This document shows positions 15,836 through 24,485 of a stretch of 64,000 nt of DNA, piece after piece. The stretch is from Desnuesiella massiliensis (GTDB lineage: Bacteria > Bacillota > Clostridia > Clostridiales > Clostridiaceae). Positions within the stretch are counted from its first letter, which is position 1. The number at the start of each line of letters is the position of its first letter. The stretch spans positions 558,001 to 622,000 of the forward strand of contig NZ_LN879457.1 in NCBI RefSeq assembly GCF_001403615.1. The letters run 5' to 3'. The translations under genes were made by a program, and so were the position numbers. Below the pieces are notes generated by a model. That model was given only the letters and a program-made list of their open reading frames with translations. It was not told the DNA's origin and did no database searches.

Positions 15836-18181
15836 TTGAGCAATACCATTGGAATTGGGATAAGTGTACCAAGAAAAGAATCCTTTGATAAAGTTACGGG
15901 AAAAGCAAGATATACTGATGACACGCTTATTCCTGGCACGTTACATGCCAAGATGCTCACAAGTAGTTATGCCCATGCAAAAATTAAATCCATTGACATA
16001 TCTGCAGCTAAGAAATCACCAGGCGTTCAAGCCGTAATAACAGGAGATTATTTTCCTACACTCTGTGGGACAGTGCTGGAGGATAGACCCCCGATAGCAA
16101 GAGAAAAAGTTAGGTATAATGGTGAGCCTGTTGCGGTAGTCATTGCAAATAGCGAACAAGAAGCTATGAAAGCTTTAAAACTAATAGATGTAGAGTATGA
16201 GCCCTTACCTATTGTTAATTCCATAAGCGATGCTTTGAAGCCAAATGCAAATCTTATACATGAAAATTTAGGACAGTACAAACATGCAGTACAGGATGTG
16301 CATCCTGAGGAGAATACTAATATTTCAGACAGAGTAAAAATAAGAAAAGGTGACACAGCAAAGGGCTGGGAAGAAAGCGAAGTCATAGTAGAGGGGAGTT
16401 TTTCCCTACCTCAGTCAGACCATATTGCAATGGAGACCCGAAATGCAAGAGCTCAAATTATGCCTGATGGAAGGGTAATAATTCATACTTCTTCCCAAGG
16501 TCCTTATTCTGTTAAGAAACTTATAAGCAAATATTATAATATACCAGAAGGAAATATAATTGTAAAAGTACCATTTGTAGGAGGCGGTTTTGGAGGTAAG
16601 GCAGCAATGCAGCCAGAACTTATTGCATATCTTGCTTCAAAGGCTGTAAATGGTAAGCTGGTTAAAATAGCAAATTCGAGAGAAGAGGATATTAAAACCT
16701 CTCCCTGTAAAATTGGAATTGAAGCAAACTTAAAAATAGGTGCAACAAGAGATGGAGTTATTAAAGTTCTTGAGGCTAGATATATGGTGGATGGAGGAGC
16801 TTATGCAGATATTGGTCCACGTATGACAAAGGCCATAGCAGTAGAGTGCTCTGGACCATATAATATTGAAAATATATGGTGCGACTCAATATGCGTATAT
16901 ACTAACCATACTTATGTTACTTCCTATCGTGGATTTGGTCACGCGGAATATACCTTTTGCATGGAGAGAATGATGGATAAGTTGGCAGCAGAACTTGATA
17001 TGGATCCATTAGAACTAAGAGCTAAAAACGCTATAAAACCTGGACAATATACACCGACGCAAGTAAAAACAACCATAAGCAATATAGGTAAACTAGAAGA
17101 CTGTTTAGCAAAAGTAAAAGAGTTGTCTAAATGGGATGAAGGCCAAGTGATAAAAACAGAAGAAGGCATGATTAAGGCAAAGGGCATAGGGTGCTTTTGG
17201 AAAACATCAAATTCACCTGCCGATGCTGTTTCTGGAGTTTTCCTCACTTTTAATACAGACGGAAGTATAAATCTTAATTCTGGCGCAGTTGAAATCGGGC
17301 CTGGTACAAAGACTACTTTAGCTCAAATATTAGCTGAGAAATTAAAGATGGATGTAAGTAGAATTCATGTAATGATGGGAGTAGATACTCAAGTCTCGCC
17401 AGAACATTGGAAAACTGTTGCAAGTATGACAACCTTCATGGCAGGTAGGGCTGTTCTTCGAGCAGCCGAGGATCTTATAAAACAATTAAAAAGCTTGGCT
17501 GCTGTTATTATGAAATCTCCACCGGAAGAATTAGAAGTTGAAGAAGAAAAAGTTTATTTAAAGCAAGATCCAGAAATATATGTTTCATTCAAGGATTTAG
17601 TTCGGGGGTATAAAAGGCCGAATGGTCTTGCCGTTGAAGGACAAATACTTGGTCGTGGAAGTTTTATAATGAGTCATATTACCGATATAGATGAAGCAAC
17701 AGGAAAAGGCAAGCCAGGACCAGCCTGGACTGTAGGTGCCCAAGTGGTTGAAATTGAATATGATTCTACGAACTTTACATATAGACTTTTAAAGGCAATT
17801 ACTGTTATAGATGCAGGTAAAGTGATTAACCCTAAAACCTCAAGAGGATTGATAATGGGAGGAATAAACATGGGATTTGGGTTAGCTACTAGGGAGACTT
17901 TTGCCTACGATGATGATGCTAGGCTCCAAACCACCACATTGCGTACCTATAAGCCCATGAGATTTGGCGAGAATCCAGAATACATAATTGAATTTATCGA
18001 AACGCCTCAGATTGATGCACCCTTTGGAGCGCGTGGATTTGCTGAACATGGTATAATAGCAATTCCCGCTGCCTTTGCCAATGCTATATCACATGCAGCC
18101 GATCATGAATTTGATAAACTGCCTATCACACCTGAAATAATTTGGAAGGCTAAGACTGGAGGAAAATATGATACCCTTTGA
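15836..18181 (+). CDS. Molybdenum hydroxylase large subunit (xanthine dehydrogenase type)
   Basis: Molybdopterin-binding catalytic subunit of the xanthine dehydrogenase/CO dehydrogenase family, 781 residues. It has the N-terminal a/b-hammerhead domain (FDKVTGKARYTDDTLIPGTL) and molybdopterin motifs VPFVGGGFGGKAAMQPE, SYRGFGHAEYTF and SGAVEIGPGTKTTLAQI. The expected catalytic glutamate lies in ARGFAEHGIIAIPAAFANAI. The TTG start has an AAGGAGG ribosome site. The next two genes overlap and provide the FAD and iron-sulfur subunits. Substrate cannot be assigned: purine, nicotinate or another heterocycle are all possible. Confidence 0.92.
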   Translation: MSNTIGIGISVPRKESFDKVTGKARYTDDTLIPGTLHAKMLTSSYAHAKIKSIDISAAKKSPGVQAVITGDYFPTLCGTVLEDRPPIAREKVRYNGEPVAVVIANSEQEAMKALKLIDVEYEPLPIVNSISDALKPNANLIHENLGQYKHAVQDVHPEENTNISDRVKIRKGDTAKGWEESEVIVEGSFSLPQSDHIAMETRNARAQIMPDGRVIIHTSSQGPYSVKKLISKYYNIPEGNIIVKVPFVGGGFGGKAAMQPELIAYLASKAVNGKLVKIANSREEDIKTSPCKIGIEANLKIGATRDGVIKVLEARYMVDGGAYADIGPRMTKAIAVECSGPYNIENIWCDSICVYTNHTYVTSYRGFGHAEYTFCMERMMDKLAAELDMDPLELRAKNAIKPGQYTPTQVKTTISNIGKLEDCLAKVKELSKWDEGQVIKTEEGMIKAKGIGCFWKTSNSPADAVSGVFLTFNTDGSINLNSGAVEIGPGTKTTLAQILAEKLKMDVSRIHVMMGVDTQVSPEHWKTVASMTTFMAGRAVLRAAEDLIKQLKSLAAVIMKSPPEELEVEEEKVYLKQDPEIYVSFKDLVRGYKRPNGLAVEGQILGRGSFIMSHITDIDEATGKGKPGPAWTVGAQVVEIEYDSTNFTYRLLKAITVIDAGKVINPKTSRGLIMGGINMGFGLATRETFAYDDDARLQTTTLRTYKPMRFGENPEYIIEFIETPQIDAPFGARGFAEHGIIAIPAAFANAISHAADHEFDKLPITPEIIWKAKTGGKYDTL

Positions 18182-19004
18182 TTTTGAATATTACAAACCT
18201 GAAACTGTGGAAGAAGCTATTCAAATATATACTGAATTAAACGGTAAAGGGAAGAAACCTTTATATTATGGTGGCGGCACTGAAATTATAAGTATGTCAA
18301 GAGCTCATAATGTATATACTGAAGCAGTAATTGACATAAAAGGAATTTCAGAATGTAATGTTCAGGGATTAAGAGATAACAAATTGATTATTGGTTCTGC
18401 TGTTACACTTACACAAATTGCTGAAGCAAACTTATTTCCTTTGCTTGGCTTAACAGTGCAAAGAATTGCAGATCATACCATACAAGATAAAATCACACTG
18501 GGAGGAAATATAGCTGGAACAATTATATACCGTGAAGCTGTGCTGCCTCTTTTAATATCAAATAGTGAGGTAGTTATAGCAAGTTCAAAGGGAAAAAAGC
18601 AAATTCTATTAAAGGATATATTCGATAAAAGAATAAAGCTTAGTGATGGAGAATTTATAGTAAATGTAATAGTAGATAGCAGCTTCCTTTCTGTACCATA
18701 TTTACATGCAAAAAGAACTAAAAGCGATAAGATAGACTATCCCTTAATTACTCTTGCTGCACTTAAAGATAATAATAGAATAAATATAGCTTTTAGCGGA
18801 GTTTGTAGTTATCCATTTAGATCTTCCTCAATTGAGGATTATCTTAATGATTATAGCCTGCAAAATAATATAAGGATTAATAATGCGATAGGTAATATAA
18901 CAGAGCCAATATTAAGTGATCTAAGCGGTTCCGCCGACTTCAGAAAATTTATGCTGCAAAGAATGCTTACAGAAGTATTGGAAAAATTAGGAGGGACGAA
19001 TTAA
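18168..19004 (+). CDS. Molybdenum hydroxylase FAD-binding subunit
   Basis: Medium subunit, 278 residues, passing electrons from the iron-sulfur subunit to an acceptor through FAD. The N-terminal FAD_binding_5 region has LYYGGGTEIISMSR and ITLGGNIAGTIIYREAVLPLL. A CO-dehydrogenase flavoprotein C-terminal domain follows. The gene overlaps the large-subunit stop by 14 bases, and its own stop overlaps the next start (TAATG). It is a little shorter than many relatives and somewhat YgfM-like in appearance. Confidence 0.9.
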   Translation: MIPFDFEYYKPETVEEAIQIYTELNGKGKKPLYYGGGTEIISMSRAHNVYTEAVIDIKGISECNVQGLRDNKLIIGSAVTLTQIAEANLFPLLGLTVQRIADHTIQDKITLGGNIAGTIIYREAVLPLLISNSEVVIASSKGKKQILLKDIFDKRIKLSDGEFIVNVIVDSSFLSVPYLHAKRTKSDKIDYPLITLAALKDNNRINIAFSGVCSYPFRSSSIEDYLNDYSLQNNIRINNAIGNITEPILSDLSGSADFRKFMLQRMLTEVLEKLGGTN

Positions 19005-19471
19005 TGTTTAGTATCTCCGGAAAAACAGTATTAGCCTTAAATATTAATGGAGAGGATAAAGAAGTTGTGGTAAAACCCTCAGATATTTTATTGAATACTC
19101 TCCGAAATGAACTAGGACTTACAGGTGCTAAACCAGGGTGTGAAAATGGAGATTGTGGAGCATGTACTATTCTTGTAGATGGATGGCCCGTGAAATCTTG
19201 TCTAATGTTAACCGTTGAGGCAATAGGCAGGAAGATAGTTACTGTTGAGGGATTGGAAAGTGCACCAATACAAAGGGCTTTTGTAGACAATTGGAGTTTT
19301 CAATGTGGATATTGTACCTCCGGGTTCTTGATGGTTTGTCATGCCTTAGCTAATATACACCCTGATGCAAATGATCATGTAATAGAACAATGGCTACAAT
19401 CAAATATATGTCGGTGTACAGGTTATGAAGAGATAAAAGATGCAATAAAATCAATTATATCAGGTAGCTGA
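19004..19471 (+). CDS. Molybdenum hydroxylase [2Fe-2S] subunit
   Basis: Small subunit, 155 residues, with two [2Fe-2S] clusters. The ferredoxin-like cluster is in GAKPGCENGDCGACTILVDG plus a later cysteine (VKSC). The second is in FQCGYCTSGFLM and NICRCTGYEEI. All eight cysteine ligands are visible. It is translationally coupled to the FAD subunit, giving the gene order Mo-FAD-FeS. Confidence 0.95.
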   Translation: MFSISGKTVLALNINGEDKEVVVKPSDILLNTLRNELGLTGAKPGCENGDCGACTILVDGWPVKSCLMLTVEAIGRKIVTVEGLESAPIQRAFVDNWSFQCGYCTSGFLMVCHALANIHPDANDHVIEQWLQSNICRCTGYEEIKDAIKSIISGS

Positions 19472-19531
19472 ATTTAATAGTTTAGAAAGAGTACTATATT
19501 AATAAGATTATTTGACAATACTGCTGATGCA

Positions 19532-19819
19532 TTATGTGATATCGTCTAATATTTTATTTAAGTTATTCATCTCCATAAAAAATATATTTTTGTGCAGATG
19601 AATAACCATATCCATATTATTTGATTCAAGGTAGATACCATGACTAAGGTTTTTGGCTTTATTATTATTAATATAATTAATTATTTTTATTTGTTCAAAA
19701 ACAATGGTAATGATATAAATCATATTCTCTAGTTCGCTTTTGGTAAGAGATAGCTTTGATACTAGCATGCATAAAGAGGCAGCGATCCCGACTCTAATTG
19801 CTTTTCTTTTTAAACTCAT
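19532..19819 (-). CDS. Hypothetical protein, 95 residues
   Basis: Not recognised. The start at 19819 has a good AAGGTGAG ribosome site. The N-terminus is basic then hydrophobic (VGIAASLCMLVSKLSLT), perhaps one membrane helix. The remainder is Asn/Ile/Leu-rich with no motif. It converges on the iron-sulfur subunit and is divergent from the mocA-like gene. It could be a remnant of a larger membrane protein. Confidence 0.5.
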   Translation of the reverse strand: MSLKRKAIRVGIAASLCMLVSKLSLTKSELENMIYIITIVFEQIKIINYINNNKAKNLSHGIYLESNNMDMVIHLHKNIFFMEMNNLNKILDDIT

Positions 19820-19904
19820 TATCTCACCTTCTTAGTTATGATAGTTATATTTTTTTCAAATAGGGGAAATGTATACATAAATAAGCATAGAAGGGAGTAC
19901 TATT

Positions 19905-20474
19905 ATGAGTATTGAGGGTGTAGTATTAGCGGCTGGGCTATCCTCAAGAGCTGGCGTATATAAGTTGACATTGGATGTATGTGGTAAAACGGTTATAGAA
20001 AGATGCATAGAATCCATGTATGATATTTGCTCTAATATAATAGTTGTTGGAGGGCATAACTATGATCTAATTGCTGATATACTAAAACCATACTGCAAAG
20101 TAAAGATGGTTTTAAATGAAAATTATATTGAAGGTATGTTCAGTTCAGTAAAAAAAGGGTTGCTTCAAGTACAGGGAGAAAAATTTTTTTTAACACCAGC
20201 GGATTATCCGTTAATAAAGAAAGAAACCTATATGGAAATGCTTTCTACTAATAAGGATATAATTGTACCTATATATAAAGATGAAAAGGGGCATCCAGTG
20301 CTTATAAAAAGTCACCTTGTAAGTGATGTTTTATTTGGAGAATATGGTAATCTCAGAGAATTCATATATGAACATGGCTTTTCTACTATATGTACAGAAG
20401 ATCAAGGTATACTTATGGATATAGATACTAAGGAAGATTATATTGACTTAGTAAATAGAATCAGGTTTTACTAA
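19905..20474 (+). CDS. mocA: MocA-like molybdenum cofactor nucleotidyltransferase
   Basis: NTP-transferase domain protein of 189 residues, predicted to add CMP (or GMP) to molybdopterin for molybdenum hydroxylases. The nucleotide-binding loop is VVLAAGLSSRAGVYKL, where Ala replaces the usual Met of SRMG. Other motifs are GMFSSVKKGLL, FFLTPADYPLI and DEKGHPVLI. Its place next to the three-subunit hydroxylase strongly supports a role in maturing it. It overlaps the minus-strand gene at 20461 tail to tail by 14 bases. Confidence 0.85.
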   Translation: MSIEGVVLAAGLSSRAGVYKLTLDVCGKTVIERCIESMYDICSNIIVVGGHNYDLIADILKPYCKVKMVLNENYIEGMFSSVKKGLLQVQGEKFFLTPADYPLIKKETYMEMLSTNKDIIVPIYKDEKGHPVLIKSHLVSDVLFGEYGNLREFIYEHGFSTICTEDQGILMDIDTKEDYIDLVNRIRFY

Positions 20475-20667
20475 TAATCATATAATCTCCACAGGTAAGC
20501 TGTACAACATCTGCTTTCAAGGCTTTTGAAATATCTTCAGTTAATTGTTTCTGCTCTTCTAAGCTGCTAGCAACCAAAATTAAAGGATTACCATTTTGTG
20601 CTCTGTCCTTAGCTAAAGTTATATACGCTATTATATCGTAACCTGAGTTATGTAAGCCTGCGCCCAT
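20461..20667 (-). CDS. Small partner protein of the YIEGIA membrane protein
   Basis: Protein of 68 residues beginning MGAGLHNSGYDIIAYITLAK and ending with VVQLTCGDYMIISKT. It lies 14 bases downstream of the YIEGIA-family gene on the same strand. As I remember, such small proteins are annotated as a capping-complex subunit for YIEGIA, whose function is unknown. Its last 14 bases are shared, on the opposite strand, with the end of the mocA-like gene. Confidence 0.65.
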   Translation of the reverse strand: MGAGLHNSGYDIIAYITLAKDRAQNGNPLILVASSLEEQKQLTEDISKALKADVVQLTCGDYMIISKT

Positions 20668-20681
20668 TATATCAACCCTTT

Positions 20682-21587
20682 CTATATATTAAGCTTAGAT
20701 TTCATTAGTCTGGGACTCTTTTTTATGCTTTCTAGAAGAGGAGTCTTTTTTATAGTTTCAATGAATGCTCCTTCATCATAGATGATAGGAACTATCACAA
20801 CCGCTATTCTTCCTGTATCATAATCGCGCTTAGTGTAGTGATATCTTTTGAGTCCTAGTGCTCTACAGACTTCAAATATTATAGCCTGCCTTTGGCCATT
20901 ATGATCAAGTATTCTACTAAAATACCTTTCTTTAGGATAAATTATTGCTGCAATACCACTATTATTAATCAGTTCTCTAGCCCTATCTGTACCCAAATGA
21001 TTTGTTACAAAGATATCGCCTACATATAATTCAGAATTTTTTATAGTTATTTCAGTTAGTTTTATATCGGCAATATCTCCAACAGTCTTACCTTTTGAAA
21101 AAGTTTTAAGTATATAGATTGTAAGTATTCCAGTTAGTATTCCACATAGGATATTTACCCACATAATTTTGTAAGGTATTATATGCATAGTTAAACTAGT
21201 TATAAACGCCACTAATAGTGAAAAATAGTTTCTTGCCTCAAAGGTTTTAGCTATACCGTCAATGTAAGATTCACCTCTAAAAACATGTTCTACGTTATCA
21301 AGATCCTTAAGACTTTCTTTTTCTATTCTTCGCACATCTCGAAACTGTTCGGTAGCAAGAAAAAGAAATGTAACTGCCTCGAAGTTTCTTTCAAGGAGTG
21401 CTGGAATAGCAACCGAACCTATTCCAGAAGCTATAAATCCAGTTACTAAATGAATAAGATATCCATTTGGATAACTAGGGTATTGTCTGTAGTCAATAAT
21501 AAGAGTAAGATATCTTGCTAAAGTTCCGCATAATACTGGTATTATTATTAATAATATATAATACTGTGAAAGTGTTTCTTTTTCCAT
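20682..21587 (-). CDS. YIEGIA-family membrane protein
   Basis: Membrane protein of 301 residues. Several helices are visible: YILLIIIPVLCGTLARYL at the N-terminus, VTGFIASGIGSVAIPALL, and a pair near residues 145-180. The signature appears as ESYIDGIAKTFEARNYFS (YIDGIA instead of YIEGIA). A soluble C-terminal domain contains YVGDIFVTNHLGTDRARELI. The ATG at 21587 has a GGAGG site; a 15-codon upstream extension is unlikely. Function is unknown; the family is common in spore-forming Firmicutes. Confidence 0.82.
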   Translation of the reverse strand: MEKETLSQYYILLIIIPVLCGTLARYLTLIIDYRQYPSYPNGYLIHLVTGFIASGIGSVAIPALLERNFEAVTFLFLATEQFRDVRRIEKESLKDLDNVEHVFRGESYIDGIAKTFEARNYFSLLVAFITSLTMHIIPYKIMWVNILCGILTGILTIYILKTFSKGKTVGDIADIKLTEITIKNSELYVGDIFVTNHLGTDRARELINNSGIAAIIYPKERYFSRILDHNGQRQAIIFEVCRALGLKRYHYTKRDYDTGRIAVVIVPIIYDEGAFIETIKKTPLLESIKKSPRLMKSKLNI

Positions 21588-21840
21588 AAAATCCTCCACA
21601 TATTTATTAGATAATCTTAAAATAGAAAACATTGATATATGATAGTTTTTCTTAATAGATATAAGTTATACATTTCATCAAGTTTTAACAGGGTATAATT
21701 CCATTATTTTTAATATCGCGAAAGGGAGATAGATTTTACAATAGAAATACATATTGATAGCTATTATGTTAGATAAGAAATTGTCATAGTATCAAAGAGG
21801 AAAATATGACCTCAAATAGGAATTCTTTTGCGAAAGCAAA

Positions 21841-21923
21841 GTGCGATAAAATTCATTAAAGTATAATAAAGTACAATAAAATGCAATAAACAACTTGACA
21901 AGTACAATGAAATTACATATAAT
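21841..21923 (+). promoter_or_regulatory. Consensus promoter preceded by five phased 10-bp repeats
   Basis: Five head-to-tail 10-mers ending in (A/T)TAAA fill 21841-21890: GTGCGATAAA, ATTCATTAAA, GTATAATAAA, GTACAATAAA, ATGCAATAAA. TTGACA (21895-21900), 17 bases and TATAAT (21918-21923) follow directly. The promoter drives the DNA-binding protein at 21959. The repeats could be a regulator array or curved upstream DNA. Confidence 0.75.
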
Positions 21924-21958
21924 TTCTTGTATAGTAATAGTGAAGGGATAGATTTTTT

Positions 21959-22447
21959 ATGGAGGATAAGTTTTATACTATTGATCAAGTTGCAAAGATA
22001 TTAGGAATGCATCACAAGACTATACGAAAGTTCATAACTGAAGGTAAGCTTTGGGCAAATAAAGTTGGAAAACAGTGGAGAATTTCAGGTCATGATTTAA
22101 GTGTTTTTATGGAGAAAAACAGTGTTAATATCAACAATAAAGAGGCAAAGGAACAGGAAAATGCTGAGTTTTCTACTAAAGAAGGAGCTTTAAATACTGT
22201 AAAACAAAAAATAAACGTATCCACTGTTATAGATATTAATGAAGTAGATATAGATCAGTATATGCGAATATCCAATACTCTCATAGCTATAATGAATTGC
22301 AAAGACCCAAACATGGGTAATTCAACAATCAATATGAAGTACTATGAGCAGGAAAACAGATTAAGAGTAATGTTGTGGGGATCAGTAAAGTTTACTGAAG
22401 AGATGTTGAGTACAATTTCCCTACTTACAGAACCAACTAATCTTTAA
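21959..22447 (+). CDS. Excisionase/MerR-type helix-turn-helix protein
   Basis: Protein of 162 residues. The N-terminal HTH_17 domain has YTIDQVAKILGMHHKTIRKF and WRISGHDLSVFME, as in excisionase-type DNA-binding proteins. A charged linker follows, then an alpha/beta C-terminal domain with no recognised family, perhaps a ligand or dimerisation domain. It is followed 30 bases later by a DUF4180 gene. The repeat array in its promoter may be its own operator. Confidence 0.82.
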   Translation: MEDKFYTIDQVAKILGMHHKTIRKFITEGKLWANKVGKQWRISGHDLSVFMEKNSVNINNKEAKEQENAEFSTKEGALNTVKQKINVSTVIDINEVDIDQYMRISNTLIAIMNCKDPNMGNSTINMKYYEQENRLRVMLWGSVKFTEEMLSTISLLTEPTNL

Positions 22448-22477
22448 TAAAACTATGAAGGTGAGGAGGAAAATAGG

Positions 22478-22843
22478 ATGAATTATCAAGTTATAGAAAA
22501 AGACAATAAAAGGTATATTAAATGTGCTTCTGCTGAAACGCCGCTTAGAACAGAAAGGGATGCTTTGGATCTCATTGCTGCTAGTTTTGAAAATAATACC
22601 CCTTTAATGATAATCCATGAGGAAGCACTTTCTGAAGATTTCTTTAATCTTAGAACAGGCCTAGCGGGGACGGTGTTGCAAAAATTTATGAATTATCATA
22701 TAAAAGTTGCAGCAATAATATCTAGTGAAGAAAAAATAAATGATAGATTTAGAGAAATGGCGCTTGAAGCTAACAAAGGAAATGACTTCAGGGTATATAA
22801 AAACATTACTGAAGCTGAAAATTGGATTTTAAACTTAAAATGA
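22478..22843 (+). CDS. DUF4180 domain protein
   Basis: Cytosolic protein of 121 residues that matches the DUF4180 pattern over its whole length: a short N-terminal strand, ERDALDLIAASFENNTPLMI, FFNLRTGLAGTVLQKFMNY and a C-terminal FRVYKNITEAENWI. Function unknown. A GTGAGGAGG ribosome site precedes the start. It is likely cotranscribed with the upstream DNA-binding protein. Confidence 0.82.
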   Translation: MNYQVIEKDNKRYIKCASAETPLRTERDALDLIAASFENNTPLMIIHEEALSEDFFNLRTGLAGTVLQKFMNYHIKVAAIISSEEKINDRFREMALEANKGNDFRVYKNITEAENWILNLK

Positions 22844-22863
22844 AATGGAGATAAACATAATGA

Positions 22864-23121
22864 AAACAAAAACTCATTAGGAGAAATTTTAATTATAGGC
22901 AAGAAACAATTCCTATGTTTTCTGATAGCGAATTAAAGCAATTAACTATGCCAACTGCACTTTTTGTAGGGGGAAAGGATATAATGCTTCATTCTGCTAA
23001 AACTGCAACACGCTTAGGAAACTTACTCCCCCATGCAAAGATAAATATTCAGCCAGAAGCTGGACATTCTATTGTTAATCTTTCAGATAAGATAATGGAG
23101 TTTTTGGAATCTAAACAATAA
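22864..23121 (+). pseudogene. C-terminal remnant of an alpha/beta hydrolase
   Basis: Only the last quarter of an alpha/beta hydrolase is left. Homologous text begins near 22879 (RNFNYRQETIPMFSDSELKQ) and continues PTALFVGGKDIMLHSA, LLPHAKINIQPEAGHSIV to the normal C-terminus. The segment holds the catalytic-acid and histidine regions (GGKD, GHS). The nucleophile half is absent and no frame continues upstream beyond the stop at 22861. The ATG at 22915 could still translate 68 residues, but these would not fold into an enzyme. Confidence 0.75.
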
Positions 23122-23191
23122 TTATTTGATAAAGAAAAGGCATCTGAAATGAATTATGAACACTTATTTAGATGTTTGAGCTATGGGAAGA

Positions 23192-23253
23192 TTGAAACAC
23201 ACTTACACTCTAAGTTATTTTGGGGGATAGGTGTGTTCTGCTTTATAAGTAAT
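23192..23253 (+). repeat. Terminator-like repeat, second copy
   Basis: ACACACTT...TAGGTGTGT hairpin with loop AAGTTATTTTG, closely similar to 15619-15681. Here the T run is interrupted (TCTGCTTT), so termination may be weak. The rest of the gap up to 23387 is AT-rich without a recognisable gene. Confidence 0.6.
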
Positions 23254-23387
23254 ATATTATGAAATTAATGTTAATTTTTATATTAATGCCTCTAACAAAG
23301 ATATAATTAAGACTTTCTAAAAATGATAAATAAATTTAGATAAGTAGCAAACAATATAATAAAGTCTTTTAATGGTGGTGGTTAACT

Positions 23388-24098
23388 TTGAACGAAGTAC
23401 TAGTGATTTGTGTTAGAGGTGTAATAAGCTTTTTTACTCTCCTTATCTTTACACGAATTCTTGGAAAACAGCAAATAGGCCAAATTACTTTTTTTGATTA
23501 TATATTAGGAATAACTATAGGGTCTTTTGCAGCATCACTTACCGTTGACTTAAGCAGTGCTGCCTGGCCTCATTGGGTAGGTTTGCTAGTATGGATCGTT
23601 TTGGGTATTATGCTGCAGATAGTTTCTATAAAATCTAAAAGTATATCTCAATACATAAATGATGAACCAACAATTGTGGTGTATGACGGAAAAATACTTG
23701 GCGACAATCTAAAGGAAACTAAATATACCTTAACTGATCTTTTGGAGGAACTCCGGCTTAAAGATGTTTTTGATATTAACGAAGTTAAATTAACCATAAT
23801 TGAAAGAAATGGGCATATTTCTATTTTGAAAAAGGAAGACTTTCAAAATATGCTAAACAGCATGAATATCTCAGAGAACAACAAGAATTTAAATAACGAA
23901 TTAATATTCAATGGGATAATAATCGATCATAATTTATCCAAGCTTGACCTTAATCGTCAATGGCTTTTTAGTGAATTAAACAGTCAGGGGTTTGATAGTC
24001 ATGTAGAAGTTTTTTACGCTTTTCTTGATTCATCTATGAAATTGAAAATTGATTCTTATAAGAATAAAGTTATAAGCTCAAAAGACATATTTGTGTAA
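23388..24098 (+). CDS. YetF/DUF421 family membrane protein
   Basis: Protein of 236 residues. Three N-terminal membrane helices contain FTRILGKQQIGQITFFDYILG and ITIGSFAASLTVD. They are followed by a YetF-like soluble domain, with SQYINDEPTIVVYDGKI and a later LTDLLEELRLKDVFDINEVK. A C-terminal segment has LNRQWLFSELNSQGFDS. These are hallmarks of DUF421 proteins, which are associated with spore or membrane functions in Bacilli and Clostridia but lack a defined activity. It starts at TTG 23388 and is followed after 21 bases by a DUF4363 gene, a common pair. Confidence 0.9.
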   Translation: MNEVLVICVRGVISFFTLLIFTRILGKQQIGQITFFDYILGITIGSFAASLTVDLSSAAWPHWVGLLVWIVLGIMLQIVSIKSKSISQYINDEPTIVVYDGKILGDNLKETKYTLTDLLEELRLKDVFDINEVKLTIIERNGHISILKKEDFQNMLNSMNISENNKNLNNELIFNGIIIDHNLSKLDLNRQWLFSELNSQGFDSHVEVFYAFLDSSMKLKIDSYKNKVISSKDIFV

Positions 24099-24119
24099 TA
24101 AAGATTTAGGGTGATGCAC

Positions 24120-24485
24120 ATGAAAAAAATAAAAAAGTATGTAATTCCAATAACCGTATTAATCTTATTTGTAGCAATAATGAAATCGGGAGGTTTTTTA
24201 AAAAAACCTTTTAGCGATAAAGATGATGTTCTAGCATCCATAGAAGCTTTAAAAAAAGATATAATAGATGAAAATTGGGAGCAGGCAGAAATTGATTTTG
24301 AAAAGTTAAAGACTTCATGGAAAATAGTTGAGAAAAGGATTCAGTTCAGTGTGGAAAGAGATGAGATGCATTTAATCGATATATCTATTGCGCGAATAGA
24401 AGGTGCATTATTAATACATGATAGATCGTTTGCCATTATGGAATTAAGTGAAATTATGGAGCATTGGGATAGTCTTGAAAAGTAG
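24120..24485 (+). CDS. DUF4363 family protein
   Basis: Protein of 121 residues with one N-terminal membrane helix (YVIPITVLILFVAIM) and an extracytoplasmic helical domain (IEALKKDIIDENWEQAEIDF). The DUF4363 pattern matches, and members typically sit next to DUF421 genes as here. The ATG at 24120 is chosen because AGGGTG is six bases upstream; GTG 24111 and ATG 24114 are too close to it. Function unknown. Confidence 0.82.
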   Translation: MKKIKKYVIPITVLILFVAIMKSGGFLKKPFSDKDDVLASIEALKKDIIDENWEQAEIDFEKLKTSWKIVEKRIQFSVERDEMHLIDISIARIEGALLIHDRSFAIMELSEIMEHWDSLEK

